A DNA stretch of 64,000 bases from Zygnema cylindricum (Eukaryota; Streptophyta; Zygnematophyceae; Zygnematales; Zygnemataceae). Shown here in pieces: positions 34,483 to 45,528 of this stretch. A program made the translations under genes and the position numbers. The stretch lies in NCBI GenBank assembly GCA_037447655.1, contig JBBHKE010000339.1, forward strand, positions 248,001 through 312,000. Direction: 5' to 3'. Below the pieces are notes generated by a model. The model had not been told where the DNA came from and made no database searches. It saw only the letters and a program-made list of their open reading frames with translations. How positions within the stretch are numbered: the first letter of the stretch is position 1; the number at the start of each line of letters is the position of its first letter.

Positions 34483-36375
34483 AAAATTCCGATGACTTTG
34501 AGCTTCCTAACTATCCAGGTTTTAGAGAAGATGTCATTCTTGCAGGTACAAATCAGACCGAAAAAGACTCGACTGTGGAAACTCTAGTCACAGCTCTACC
34601 TGAAGCGAAAGATGTGGTGGAAATTGATTTGGAATCAAGGGATAGGGGAGAAGCCAAGATTTTTCGAAAGAATCCACGAGAACCATCTATTTTGACCTCA
34701 GATTTTGAGGGAGGAAGGAGTAGTACCAAAAGATTGCAAGAAAAACAGGTTAACAACAAGGTAACAAAACTATCTCATCAAGATGAACCTCAGACTTATG
34801 GAGAGGCGATGACTTGTCCAGAAAGAAACCAATGGAAGACAGCCATCAATGAGGAGATGGCTTCAATTATGGCAGCCGATACTTAGGAGCTGGTGGATTG
34901 TTCACATAACCAAAAACTAATCAGTTGTAAGTGGGTTTTCAAATTAAAACTGAACCCAGATAACACAATCGAGCGCTACAAGGCCAGATTAGTGGCAAAG
35001 GGATTTACACAAAGAGAGAGAATTGACTACGAGGAAACCTTTGCCCCGGTCGTCAGATTTTCCTCCGTCCACATACTTCTTAGTTTGGCAGCAGCGGCAG
35101 ACATGGAAGTGCACTAGATGGACATCAAGACAGCTTTTTTGCAAGGAGAATTAGAAGAGGAGATCTTCATGCGACAACCCGAGGGGTTTGTGGAGGAAGG
35201 AGAGGAGAGTAAGGTATGCCGGCTGATTAAATCTCTTTATGGTTTGAAACAGGCGCCTCGACAGTGGAATAAGAAGCTTGATGAGTTTCTTACAAGTCTG
35301 GGATATATCCAGATCAGCTCAAATCACTCAATCTATGTTTTCGAAGATGAGGAAGGTTTTATATTTATTGCAATTTATGATGATGATTTGCTTGTTTTAA
35401 GTAAATCAATGGAAAAAATTAGTAAACTGAAAGCCGATCTTAAGGGGAGATTTGAAATGAAAATTATGAGGGAAACAAAATATATTTTGGGAATTCAAGT
35501 AGAAAAAGACCGAAAAAGAAAGATTATAAGATTGACTCAAAAGGAAGCAATAGGGAACATGCTTGAAAAATTTCAGATGGATAAAGCTAATAGTTCTACA
35601 ACTCCAATGGAGTTGAAGAAGGGAAGTGAGGGGAGTGAGGAAGAAGGAGTCATAGTCTTAGACGAGGAATTATCTCCTGAAGAACAGAAGTTCATGCAGA
35701 CGATTTCTTACAGGCAAGTAGTGGGAAGTCTAATCTATTTTATGAATTGTACCCGGCAGGATTTAGCTGCAGCTGTAAGAGTGTTGAGTAGAAGTCTAAA
35801 TGCTCCCACTAAGAGGGATTGAGAGGCAGCTATGAGAGTCCTTAGATATTTGATAAGAACTAGGAATCTATGGTAACATTTGGGTGGGGAGAATACTGAC
35901 ATCGCTACTTGGAGTGATGTCAGTTATGGTGATGCTCCGATGAGGAGATGCACTTCTGGATATGTATTATATGTGGGTGATGGGGCTTACTGTTGGAGTA
36001 GCAAACACCAAAAAGTTATTGCTCAGTCCACCATGGAGGCTGAGTATATGGCCTCTTGCTCTGCTGTAAAAAAATGATGTGGGTGAAGTCTTTGCTTGGT
36101 GAGCTTGGTCACCTTACGAGTGGTGTGCAGAATTTTTTTTGTGATAATCAGGTAGCAATTGCTATTTCTGACAATCCTAAACATCATTTTAAAGCCAAAC
36201 ACATGGATATTAGACTCAGCTTTGTTAGAAAGAAAGTATAAAACAAAATAATCAGTTTAGAGTACCGACCAGATTGTAAGATGGTAGCAGATATGATGAC
36301 CAAACGTGTGTCTTACCCTAAGCTAATTTTGTGCAGGGAGAAGTGTGGTCTGAAATTAAAGATTGACCAGAAAAT
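34483..36375 (+). pseudogene. C2 RT-RNase H
   Basis: The hinge at 34575-34886 ends at TAG 34884-34886 in place of Trp. RT is at 34893-35117, stopped by TAG at 35115 where a Gln stands in C4. It resumes at 35118-35822 with [17 protein letters not shown] and a damaged catalytic motif YDDDLL (Val to Asp). RNase H is at 35880-36360 with WSDVSYGDAP, QSTMEAEYMASCSAVKK, then a frameshift, and MMTKRVS. The frame ends shortly before C4 inserts at 36376. Confidence 0.85.
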
Positions 36376-37384
36376 TGTTGAAATAAGTAGTTTTTTTTGT
36401 ATTTTCTAGGTCTAATATAAATTAGCGAAAACATATATAGAAAATGATGGCAGCCTGCCTCCATCTCTTCTCTCTTTCCCCCATACTTGTTGTAGTCACT
36501 GAAAGAGAGAGAGAGCGATGGAGCCATGGCTGCCTCAGCTCCATAGGAAGGATTAAAGAGTGACTTAAGTCACTCTCAACAAAAGGTTGAGTCCGGCAGG
36601 ACTCGAACCCCCGACCGGTAGAGCGCGGCGTAGCCGTTAGCTCTAACCAGTCTGTCGTAGAAGTCCGTTAGATGATATAGGGTTTCATTCATATTTAAAC
36701 TATTGAACTATACTGAAATGATTTAATTGCAATATGAACGAAACGCACATAGAACTTGTTAAGGTTTAGTGCAAACGTCATTTCGCACGAAACAAATGAT
36801 ACGGACCTTTGTTTTTAACAGTCGACATTTAATGTTGGATTTTATCCGACGGCGCACATCATCGCCGAGTTCGCGGAATGGTCACTTTGGATTTTATGGA
36901 CGTGGCATGACGTGGCGCCGCGTGGAAGGATGACATTCGGTCGCGGGAATTTCGGAGAATATACGAACGAGTGGAAAAATGACACGCGTCCACTCAATAG
37001 CCTTGTCGTACACCGGCCGTACAGAAAGTACATAGGCCGTAGTACCTTTCTATACTTTACAGTAATATGATTGGTTCGTACTTTAGTAGATAGGGGTTGT
37101 GAGAGGGATTTAGGACTTAGGAAATTTTGGTAGATAGAGACCTGGCTCTCTAAGAGAGCCTTGTATAAATTGGCATTTTTGCCGGCTCATAACTTATCGG
37201 TTGGTTGGCCGTTTTTAGTGATTCTTTTTGCTACGGACTCAGGAGAGTCCACGCTACACAAGGGTGCAGTCAAATTGTCAGTTTGCCTTCTTGGGCAGCA
37301 ATGATTGTGGCTTCAAGTGGGTTAGTTAAATACTATCTAGAGGCTTCCTGTATTCTGTGGTCCAATGGAGGACACAGAATTTCA
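36376..37384 (+). repeat. 5' LTR of C4
   Basis: 1009 bp, TGTTGAAATAAG...ACAGAATTTCA. An antisense tRNA-like module lies at 36586-36660 (B-box complement at 36598-36609, A-box complement at 36634-36649). GTAC motifs lie at 37010-37085, the CCAAT-type ATGATTGG at 37067-37074 and the TATA box TATAAAT at 37164-37170. The gag ATG at 37365 is inside the LTR. Confidence 0.9.
37164..37170 (+). promoter_or_regulatory. TATA box of the C4 LTR
   Basis: TATAAAT lies about 90 bp after an inverted CCAAT box and the GTAC cluster. The same arrangement recurs in the other C LTRs, for example near 32568 and 53174. The transcript would start about 30 bp downstream and contain the gag ATG within its R-U5 part. 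Confidence 0.6.
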
Positions 37385-38285
37385 GGTTAAGGGCCCACCC
37401 TCTAGGGTGCCCACCTTCAATGGATCTGGGTTCATCTATTGGGAAGCCATGATGATGGGAGCTTTGTGTGAAAAACGATACTGGGGTATCGTCAGTGGAC
37501 AAGTGAAACGTCCACCTTCGGGAACTCCACCAGGATTTGGGGGAGTAAGGTTTCCTGCAACAATGGCTGCCACGGTGGAGGAGGTAGATGATGGGGACAG
37601 CAGTGTGTCCGAAAAGGGGAAAGGGAAGGAGACACCCCTCACTCCTATTGCCACTGTATCGAAAGCGGCAACCGTGAAGACCGTGGAGAACGTTACTCAA
37701 ATGTGGGAGGATGTAAACATGGCTGCCAAGAATCTCATTCTGAGGCACCTCACTCAAGGTTCGGCCACTCCTCATCTTCACATTTACAAGGCCGAGGAGT
37801 TGTGGGTGATTTTGGTGGAGATTTATAGAGCTAGAACTATTCAGGAGCTCCAGTTGGCTGAGCAAAAGCTGGTGAGTTACACTTACAAAGGAGGAAAGAT
37901 GTTAGATTACTGTAATGATCTTTCTTGTTTGTATATAAAAATGGAAAGTGCTGGGTGGATAGGTAAAATGAAAATGAAAGTTAACACCCTTATCATGAAA
38001 TTACCAGATGAGTTCGAAAACATAGTGTACCGAGTACAGGGAATGCCTGATAGTTCATGGAAATAGAACACAGTAGTCAGGATGATACTTGTGCAGGAAA
38101 ACACAATGGAGATTAGGAGAGGAGGAAAGAGCATTCAAGCTCTAGCATCAGGAGGGGACTGATGGGCGAAGGACCCAAAAAAACCTTATAGAGGGGAAAG
38201 AGATCATTCTAGGGGACAGAGGCCCCCAAAGGGTCTTTGTCATTATTGCAAAAAGCCGGGACACTTTATTGCAGATTGTGTCAAG
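37365..38285 (+). pseudogene. Copia gag of C4
   Basis: The start ATG lies in the LTR: MEDTEFQVKGPPSRVPTFNG, with the LTR boundary after the second base of the Gln codon. The Gag core follows, with FIYWEAMMMGALCEKRYWGIVSGQ, AEELWVILVEIYRARTIQELQLAEQKLVSYTYKGGKMLDYCN and KLPDEFENIV. Stops are at 38064 and 38160. The zinc knuckle CHYCKKPGHFIADC is at about 38238-38280. Known role: particle formation and RNA packaging. Confidence 0.86.
37385..37402 (+). promoter_or_regulatory. Primer-binding site of C4 inside gag
   Basis: GGTTAAGGGCCCACCCTC has one mismatch in 15 to the complement of the iMet anticodon arm. It encodes V-K-G-P-P-S. Confidence 0.75.
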
Positions 38286-40144
38286 TTGTCAGAGCTGAGG
38301 CTCCAAGAGAACCGTGGAGGGGGTTCTTCCGGAGGGAAGAAAAAGACACTTGTGGTTACAAAAGTGTCAGGAGAAACCGAGGATGAGTCCTCTGAGGAGG
38401 ATGGGGAGCTTCTTCTTGACGAGAGTTTGGAGGAGAAGGAGATTCCTTGGAGGCAGAAGTGTGCCCTTGGAGCAATCCGGGAAGCTCCACAAGAAGGATG
38501 GATCATCGACTCAGGTGCATCCATGCATATGTGTCGTGATAATGAACTCTTCACTAAGTTAAGAAAGATTCCTACTATAGAGATAAAGTATGGGGATGGG
38601 AGAGTGGTTACTACAGATCTAGTGGGATCAGTAGATCTGAAAGTTTTAGTGGAGGGTAAGACTTCTATACTTACATTCTCAGATGTACTTTACATTCCTC
38701 AGCTGAGTAAAAATCTTTTCTCTACGTCTGTGTTAGATGACAAAGAGTTTGATACCTTCACCAGAAAGGGAGTCTTTACAGCTAAGTATGGGGATTAAGT
38801 TTATTTGACAGCAGATAAGGGTAGCCAAGGAATGTTTAGGCTTAACCTGAGTAATGAAAAGAAGAATGCTTACTATGTTGGTGTTCCTAAGGTGATGATT
38901 TGGCATAAGCGGTTGGGGCATGTGCATTTTGATAGGTTAAGGGAAATGAAAAAGCTTGGGGTAGTAGATGGCATTCAGTTTGGGGATAATGAAATGATGG
39001 ATGATTGTAGTGGTTGTGCTCAAGGTATGGCTCACAGACTTCCCTTTCCTAAAGCCGCCACATATTGAGGTGAGAAAGTGTTAGATTTGGTCCACACAGA
39101 TATTTGGGGACCTGCAAAAGTACCTTGCATTGGGGGAAACAGGTTTATGATGACAATAACTGATGACTGGTCTAAATACTCTAGAGGCTACTTTCTGAAA
39201 ATAAAGTCTGAAGCATCAACTTACTTCAAATAATATAAAGCTTGGAGTGAGAAGTTGCATGAAACCCCCATTAAGAGGATAAGGAGTGATAATGGGGGGG
39301 AATATACCTCTAACGAGTTTTAGGAATATCTACAAGATGAGGGAGTGCAGCACCAGAAAACTGTACCATATAACCCGGAACAAAATGGGGTAGCTGAGAG
39401 GTTGAATCGAACACTAGGAGATAGTGCATGCAGTATGTTGGCAAACAAGAAAATAGGAAAGAGATTTTGGGCAGAAGCAATGTATGTGCCAACTACATTA
39501 AGAATATAGTCTTTACCTCAGCTGTAAAGGGAGTGACACCTTATGAAAGATGGGTTGGAAGGAAACCAGATATCTCACACCTTAAAGTATTTGGTTGCCA
39601 AGTTTACAGTCTTTACACGGATAGGAAAAACTGGAAACTAGATGCTAAGGGAAAACCTGGATACTTTGTGGGATATGATGAGGATGTTAAGGGATATAGA
39701 GTCTATGACTTAGCAAAGAAAGATATCATTCTGGTCAAACACTTAGTTTTCATGGATGAAGGGAAGTCATTTGACCCCTTCAAATATACAAAGAAGATAA
39801 GGATCAGATTTGAGTCCGAAAGTGAAGAGAACTTTGTCGTTCCCGAAAAAGACATGGGTGAAATCATGATGACAGACTCAGGGGAGATCCAAGATACAGG
39901 AGACGCACCGGAAACCTCACATACTCCTATGGACTTCGAGGAGATAGAATAAGTGGGACAAGAACCGGTTTCCATGGACAGGGGAGCCGATGAGACAGTG
40001 AGAAGAAATCCAAGACTTCCATCCATTCTTGCTTCAGAGTTGGAGGGAGGAAGGAGGAGCAGCAAAAGATTACAGGAAAAACATGCCGCTCATAAGGTAA
40101 CTAAGCTATCTCACCCTGATGAGCCTTAGTCTTACTCGGAGGCA
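38286..40144 (+). pseudogene. Protease and integrase of C4
   Basis: The protease WIIDSGASMHMCRDNELFTKLRKIP is at about 38500-38575, in the open frame 38286-38798. HHCC is at 38805-39068. The integrase core continues with HTDIWGPAKVP, RSDNGGEYTS and EQNGVAERLNRTLGDSA, but with stops at 38796, 39066, 39231 and 39321. A one-base deletion near 39482 (compared with C2) changes the frame to 39428-39952, which holds VTPYERWVGRKPDISHLKVFGCQVYSL and the acidic hinge. Further stops are at 39950 and 40127. Confidence 0.85.
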
Positions 40145-40588
40145 GTGAATAGTCTAGAGAAAGAAAGATGGATTAGAGCTATAAATGATGAGATGGCTTC
40201 TATCATGGAAGCAAATACTTGGGAACTAGCAGATTGTCCTCCAAACAGAAAACCTATTGGGTGTAAATGGTTATTTAAACTAAAATTGAACCCAGATAAT
40301 ACCATTGAGAGATATAAGGCTCGATTGGTAGCAAAGGGGTTCACCCAAAAAGAGGGGATTGACTATGAGGAGACCTTTGCTCCAGTTGTTTGGTTCCCAT
40401 CAGTAAGGATTCTCCTCAGTCTGGCAGCAGCGGAAGACATGGAGATACATCAGATGGACATCAAGACTTCTTTCCTCAATGGTGAGTTAGTGGAAGAAAT
40501 TTTCATGAGACAACCCGAGGGGTTCGTGGAAGAAGGAGAAGAGAGCAAAGTCTGCATGCTCATAAAGTCCTTATATGGACTAAAGTAG
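40145..40588 (+). CDS. RT N-terminal part of C4 (open 147 codons)
   Basis: [57 protein letters not shown] and MDIKTSFLNGELVEEIFMRQPEGF are typical copia RT motifs 1-3. It ends at TAG 40586-40588, where Gln of LKQAPRQW is expected; the same frame continues to 41713. Confidence 0.85.
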   Translation: MNSLEKERWIRAINDEMASIMEANTWELADCPPNRKPIGCKWLFKLKLNPDNTIERYKARLVAKGFTQKEGIDYEETFAPVVWFPSVRILLSLAAAEDMEIHQMDIKTSFLNGELVEEIFMRQPEGFVEEGEESKVCMLIKSLYGLK

Positions 40589-41713
40589 GCTCCCCGACAG
40601 TGGAATAAGAAACTAGATGAGTTTTTTACCAGTCTGGGATATATCTATATCAGCTCTGACCATTCTATCTATATGTTTGAAGATGAAAATGGTGTCATTT
40701 TTATTGCAATTTATGTGGATGATTTGCTTGTGTTGAGTAAATCCTTGGAAAATATCAATAAGTTAAAAACAGAACTTAGAAGCAGATTAGATATGAAGGA
40801 TTTAGGGGAGGCAAAATATATTTTGGGGATTCAAATGGAAAGAGATAGGGGGAAGAAGTTTATCAGACTTACTAAGAAAGAAGCAATAGGTAATATGCTT
40901 GAGAAGTTCCAGATGGAAAATGCTAACAGTTGTACCACTCCTATGGACTTGAAAAAAATAAGTGATGGGAGTGTAGAAAGAGGAGTGTTGATCTTAGATG
41001 ATCAAATGAGTACAGAAGAGAGAGAGTTTATGAAGACAATCCCTTATAGACATGTCGTAGGAAGTTTAATCTATTTTATGAACTGTACCAGGCCGGACAT
41101 AGCGGCAGCAGTTGGAGTACTCAGTAGGAGTCTTAATGATCCTAAAAAGAGGGATTGGGAAGCAGCTAAGAGAGTCATGAGATATGTGGTAGGAACCAGA
41201 GAGTTGTGGTTGCATTTGGGAGGGGAGCACACTGACATCACTACTTGGAGTGATGCCAATTATGGGGACTCACCTATGAGACGATGCACTTCTGGGTATG
41301 TGTTGTATGTTGGGGAAGGTGCATGCTGTTTGAGCAGTAAGCATCAAAATGTGGTTGATCAGTCCACTATGGAGGCTGAGTACATGGCCTCTTGTTCTGT
41401 TGTGAAAGAGTTGATGTGGGTCAAGTCCTTGCTGCAAGAACTGCGGTATATGAAGAAGGGAGTGCATGAAGTGTTCTGTGATAATCAAGCGGCCATAGCA
41501 ATTGCAGCCAATCCAAAACATCATTTTAAGGCTAAACATATAGACATAAGATTAAGTTTTGTAAGAGAAAAAGTTGAGAATAAAATAGTGAATCTTGTAT
41601 ATAGATGTGATGAGGAAATAATAGCGGACATGATGACCAAACCTGTGCCCTCACCAAAGTTAAAATACTGTAGGGAAAAATGTGGATTAAAAGAAAAATT
41701 AAAAATAGACTAG
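40589..41713 (+). CDS. RT catalytic part and RNase H of C4
   Basis: Open from 40589 (APRQWNKKLDEF) to the stop at 41711, with the first Met at 40673. It holds YVDDLLVLSKS (about 40711-40740), KDLGEAKYILGIQMERD, PYRHVVGSLIYFMNCTRPDIAAAVG, and RNase H with WSDANYGDSPMRRCTSGYVLYVG, QSTMEAEYMASCSVVKELMWVKSLL, CDNQAAIAIAANPKHHFKAKHIDIR and IADMMTKPVPSPKLK. This is the longest intact RT-RNase H stretch among the C copies. Confidence 0.9.
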   Translation, partial: APRQWNKKLDEFFTSLGYIYISSDHSIYMFEDENGVIFIAIYVDDLLVLSKSLENINKLKTELRSRLDMKDLGEAKYILGIQMERDRGKKFIRLTKKEAIGNMLEKFQMENANSCTTPMDLKKISDGSVERGVLILDDQMSTEEREFMKTIPYRHVVGSLIYFMNCTRPDIAAAVGVLSRSLNDPKKRDWEAAKRVMRYVVGTRELWLHLGGEHTDITTWSDANYGDSPMRRCTSGYVLYVGEGACCLSSKHQNVVDQSTMEAEYMASCSVVKELMWVKSLLQELRYMKKGVHEVFCDNQAAIAIAANPKHHFKAKHIDIRLSFVREKVENKIVNLVYRCDEEIIADMMTKPVPSPKLKYCREKCGLKEKLKID

Positions 41714-41726
41714 AGAATAAGGGGAG

Positions 41727-42158
41727 TGTTGAAATAAGTAGTTTTTTTTGTATTTTCTAGGTCTAATATAAATTAGCAAAAACATATATAGAAAATGATG
41801 GCAACCTGCCTCTATCTCTTCTCTCTTTCACCCATACTTGTTGTAGTCACTGAAGGAGAGAGAGAGCAATGGAGCCATGGCTGCCTCAGCTCCATAGGAA
41901 GGACTAAAGAGTGACTTAAGTCACTCTCAACAAAAGGTTGAGTCCGGCAAGACTCGAACCCCCGATCGGTAGAGCGCGGCGTAGCCGTTAGCTCTAACTA
42001 GTCTGTCGTAGAAGTCTGTTAGATGATATAGGGTTTCATTCATATTTAAACTATTATACTATACTGAAATGATTTAACAGCAATATGAACGAAACGAACA
42101 TAGAACTTGTTAAGGTTTAGTGCGAACGTCATTTCGCACGAAACAAATGATACGGACA
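41727..42158 (+). repeat. 3' LTR of C4, left part
   Basis: It follows the polypurine tract AATAAGGGGAG (41716-41726) and matches the 5' LTR from 36376. A tRNA-like module lies at 41937-42010. It is broken at 42158 by G1; the right part is 52815-53387. Confidence 0.92.
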
Positions 42159-43034
42159 TGTCATGCCGCATCTCGTCGGCCATTTTAGTTTTTTATATTT
42201 AGGTGTTAGGAAGGGCAGCCGCTACACTAATTTGTATTTGGGTATTATTTGGGTTTCGCAGGACCGTACGACGTGTACCGTACGACCTACATTTTCCGTG
42301 ATTTTCGCCGACGGCGGATTTGATTATTTCGCGTCGACCGTACGACTTACGTCGACCGGAATTCCCGCGGCCACAAATTGGACCGTACTTGCGGTCCTGC
42401 CGTACTTATTTATTTTTTCCGGATTTCTCGCTGACGACACATTTTCGAATCGCGTCGAGACAAACAAACTTACCGTACTATATATATTTTGCGCGATTCT
42501 TGCCGACGGTAGCTTTGATCATTTGACGCGACCGTACGACTTATATTATCCGGAATTCGCGCGACGACAAAGTGGACCGTATCTGCGATCCTGCCGTACA
42601 AGCTTTCATTTCCTTGAATCCCGGCCGACATCAGATTTTAATCATTTCGCGCGGAGTAGCATCTCGACCGTCGACGCAAAGTATACGATTCTCGTAATAT
42701 CTCATCTTGACCGTTGACGCGTGTGACAGACAAAGATACTGTCAGTTCTGACGAAGCTACGCTATTGGACTATTTTAAGTCGTGAACCATTTGGAGGTTC
42801 ACGCATTCACATGTAGATAGGAAGGGTTTTAATCCGTAGGTTATAGATTCTGTAACGTAGGGCATAGGATTTCGGCTTCCTATTGGCTGAATCCAAACTA
42901 GACGCAAATATTTACATTGCACGCTGTACTCTGATTGGCTTGTTTTCGCTAGGCGTAGTTTTGGTTACTTAGTTCATTTCGCATCATTTCCTGCACACAA
43001 TTTTCAAGTGCAAGAATTATTCATTTGATTTATT
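42159..43034 (+). repeat. 5' LTR body of G1
   Basis: It matches 51750-52626 over 876 bp with few differences. It holds two diverged direct copies of a block of about 110 bp (42300-42410 and 42493-42605), rich in CCGTACGAC and GTCGACCG palindromic words, probably in U3. The match to the 3' copy ends at GATTTATT. Confidence 0.85.
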
Positions 43035-44385
43035 TTCAGTATCGAGGATTCTCTGCAGCCATCTTTTTATTTGTAAAATTGTCCGGATAGCTTAGAGGCG
43101 ATTTTCTGCCTTTGCGTGAAGCGTCTAGTTTTCTATTACATTATCAATATCTTGTAAAGCCTTACAAATTAATCTATACGGCTTCGGCCAAGACCTACAC
43201 GGTTTCCCTTCACTTTTCTCGTCCTTTTGGGTGGATTTCGACCGCGATCTCACATCACAAACTTCTTTCCCCGGCTGTGGCTGAATTTTAATTAGTGTGG
43301 AAGTTGCATGTTGGGATTATTGATTTGTGGTTTTGTTTCTTGAGATTGTGTATTTATTTCTATTTGGCTTTTGCGCATCTTTTGAGTTTGGTTATCTCAA
43401 ACCTCATAAGTGTCGGGCATATTGTCATTTTCGGTTTTTATTTATCTTTCTCGGTTGTTTATGCTTTGATTTATTCTATTTAAGTATAAATTCAGATTAT
43501 CCTTGATAAGATAACTCCTGCAAGGAATATAAATAGACCGTGGGGCCTAGTGGTCATCCATCGGCTTAGTATTCCTGCACTTGAAAATTGTCTTATTTTC
43601 TTTTCTCGCTTGTTTGTTTTTCTTTCAATTTCGGTTTTCTTTTTATTCAAAGAAAAAAAATATATATATATATATATATATATCAAAAATATATATTATA
43701 GGTACATTTCTACAAATATCTATAACTAGCTTTACATTTATAATTACCATTTGCTAGTTAGTTGACGTCTTATCTTATTGGCCAATTTTCGGCCAAGGAT
43801 ATACTACACTAACTTAAGTATTTGGTTTTTGTTTTCCCCATTTTCTTTGTTATATGTCTTGAGCATCGTTTGCTCACATTGAGACATACTTCACTAAGAG
43901 TGGAGTTAGTGGAGCGGATCCGTTCTTGGGAGCTCTCCAAAACTTTGGTTATAGCGAACAACCGTGTTCACCCTTGGCAATCACCAGATTGCTAAGAGTG
44001 TTATGTAAGTATCACGATGCCTTGCGGGTACAGGCGCGTGTTAAGGTAGTCGGTTGATCGCATAGAGGGATCGTGTTTGGAGTGGATTAGTGTTAATCCA
44101 CTTGTATTGAGCACTGCATTTGTCCAGCTTTCCTTGCTTGCTATCTGGCCCTGAGTGGCCTTGGCTGAGTTTGCTCTGCCCGAAGTGGGATTTCTTCCAT
44201 AGATCTTGCCGTTGGAGGCATTGGTTAGCACTTTTGTGGATTGTGTCGCTTTAGATCTGCACTTGGGAGTGCTTGGATAGTAAGTTATTTGCCTTTATAG
44301 ATCTGGCCCTTCGGCCTTGTCCCCTTGTTTGCAGGGTAGAAGGTTTTGGTAATACCGCTTCCTGATAGATCTGGCCATCGAGGCC
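43035..44385 (+). other. G1 leader (rest of 5' LTR and/or untranslated region)
   Basis: No coding sequence and no convincing primer-binding site. A 21-base stretch at 43571-43591 is the reverse complement (20 of 21) of 42997-43017 in the LTR body. An (AT)n run lies at 43663-43682. The LTR may extend into this part, but the 3' copy lacks it, so the boundary is unknown. Confidence 0.5.
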
Positions 44386-45528
44386 TTGTTAGAGATTGAT
44401 TGGCTGATTGGACAAAAGAATGGTGTGGCCTGGCATTTGAAGCATATCGGAAAGATCGGCTTTGTTATCTGGTCATCATTTGGTGTTATCATTTTTATGC
44501 CCACCGATTGGGATAATCTTGATTATCCTGTCAGAACCACTCGATCGTCGGCCTCGTTTAGGCCCACGGAGTCCGGACCATCAGATTTTTCTAGTCTTTT
44601 GGACCATCCTTTCCTAAATATTTCGGGTCAAATTTCCCCTTCGGTTCGATCTACTCTCACCTCGGTATCTTCCTTATCATCAGTCTCTTCCACATTTTTC
44701 GAAGAGGAATCTGACCACGATTCCCTTGACGGGTTGAATTCCGATTCACTATCTTTTTGGTTTCCACAAATTATCAATCCAGTTTTATCCCCTAGCATTC
44801 CGTTATTGGAAATGGCTTCCACATCCGAGGGAGGGGGGCGCCTTCATTTCTGTTTTCCAGGAATGAAGGACACCATGACTTTATCGCATTTTCGCATGCT
44901 ATTCGATACCGAAATGCGTGATCTTGCATTTCGGTACCAAGATCGGTTTGACCTACGGGTCGCTTTCTCTCTTTTAGGTCGTTAACTTCGCGGTTCAGCC
45001 CTTACTCTTTATTCTCGCAAGTATGATTCAGTACTTGCGATGACGGAGTTTTCTCCAGCGTTCGCTGGGAGTCCTGCTATTACAAGACAACCAGAAATTC
45101 CTTATCAACCGGCTATCCCTGAAGTCCTTGATCTCAAAGGCAATGTTATTACAGCAGCAATTGCGGAAATAACGCAACAGTTCGCTATAGCCGCACGTGC
45201 TGGAATTCCAGCACGACCAGCGATGACTATCCCTATATTGGATCCGCTCTCTGTCATGTTTGAAATGTTGCAAGCGGAATACCATATGCAAAACCCTGAC
45301 CAAGTTCGCAAGTTAATGAACTTCGAACGGAAGTCAGGAGAGACCGCCCCTGCCATGCGTGCTCGTATGGAAGCTCTTCGGGAAGCATTGCCGGACTTAA
45401 TGTCGGATGCTGAAGCTGTCCAAAAATTTGTAGGACAGTTTCCGAGTCAGTCTAAGAAATTTATCCAGAGTCACCTGACTCAAATGTATGGCTTGAAGTT
45501 CACTTTCGACTAAGCCGCCGAGCATGCC
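44386..45528 (+). pseudogene. Gypsy Gag of G1
   Basis: One frame with stops at 44983-44985 and 45511-45513. A Ser-rich acidic N-terminal region precedes a Retrotrans_gag-like core (LRGSALTLYSRKYDSVLAMTEF, then FEMLQAEYHMQNPDQVRKLMNFERKSGETAPAMRARMEALREALP and a terminal FPSQSKKFIQSHLTQMYG). The last block is the typical MHR-like end of the capsid region. The first Met at 44386 is the earliest in the frame, but the true start could be at 44500 (MPTDWDNLDYP) or further upstream. It continues in frame into the zinc knuckles. Confidence 0.78.

Noticed and set aside
36586-36660. Functional tRNA gene
   Set aside because: A- and B-box-like sequences are present, but no full cloverleaf with a paired acceptor stem could be drawn, and the module recurs inside every C-type LTR.
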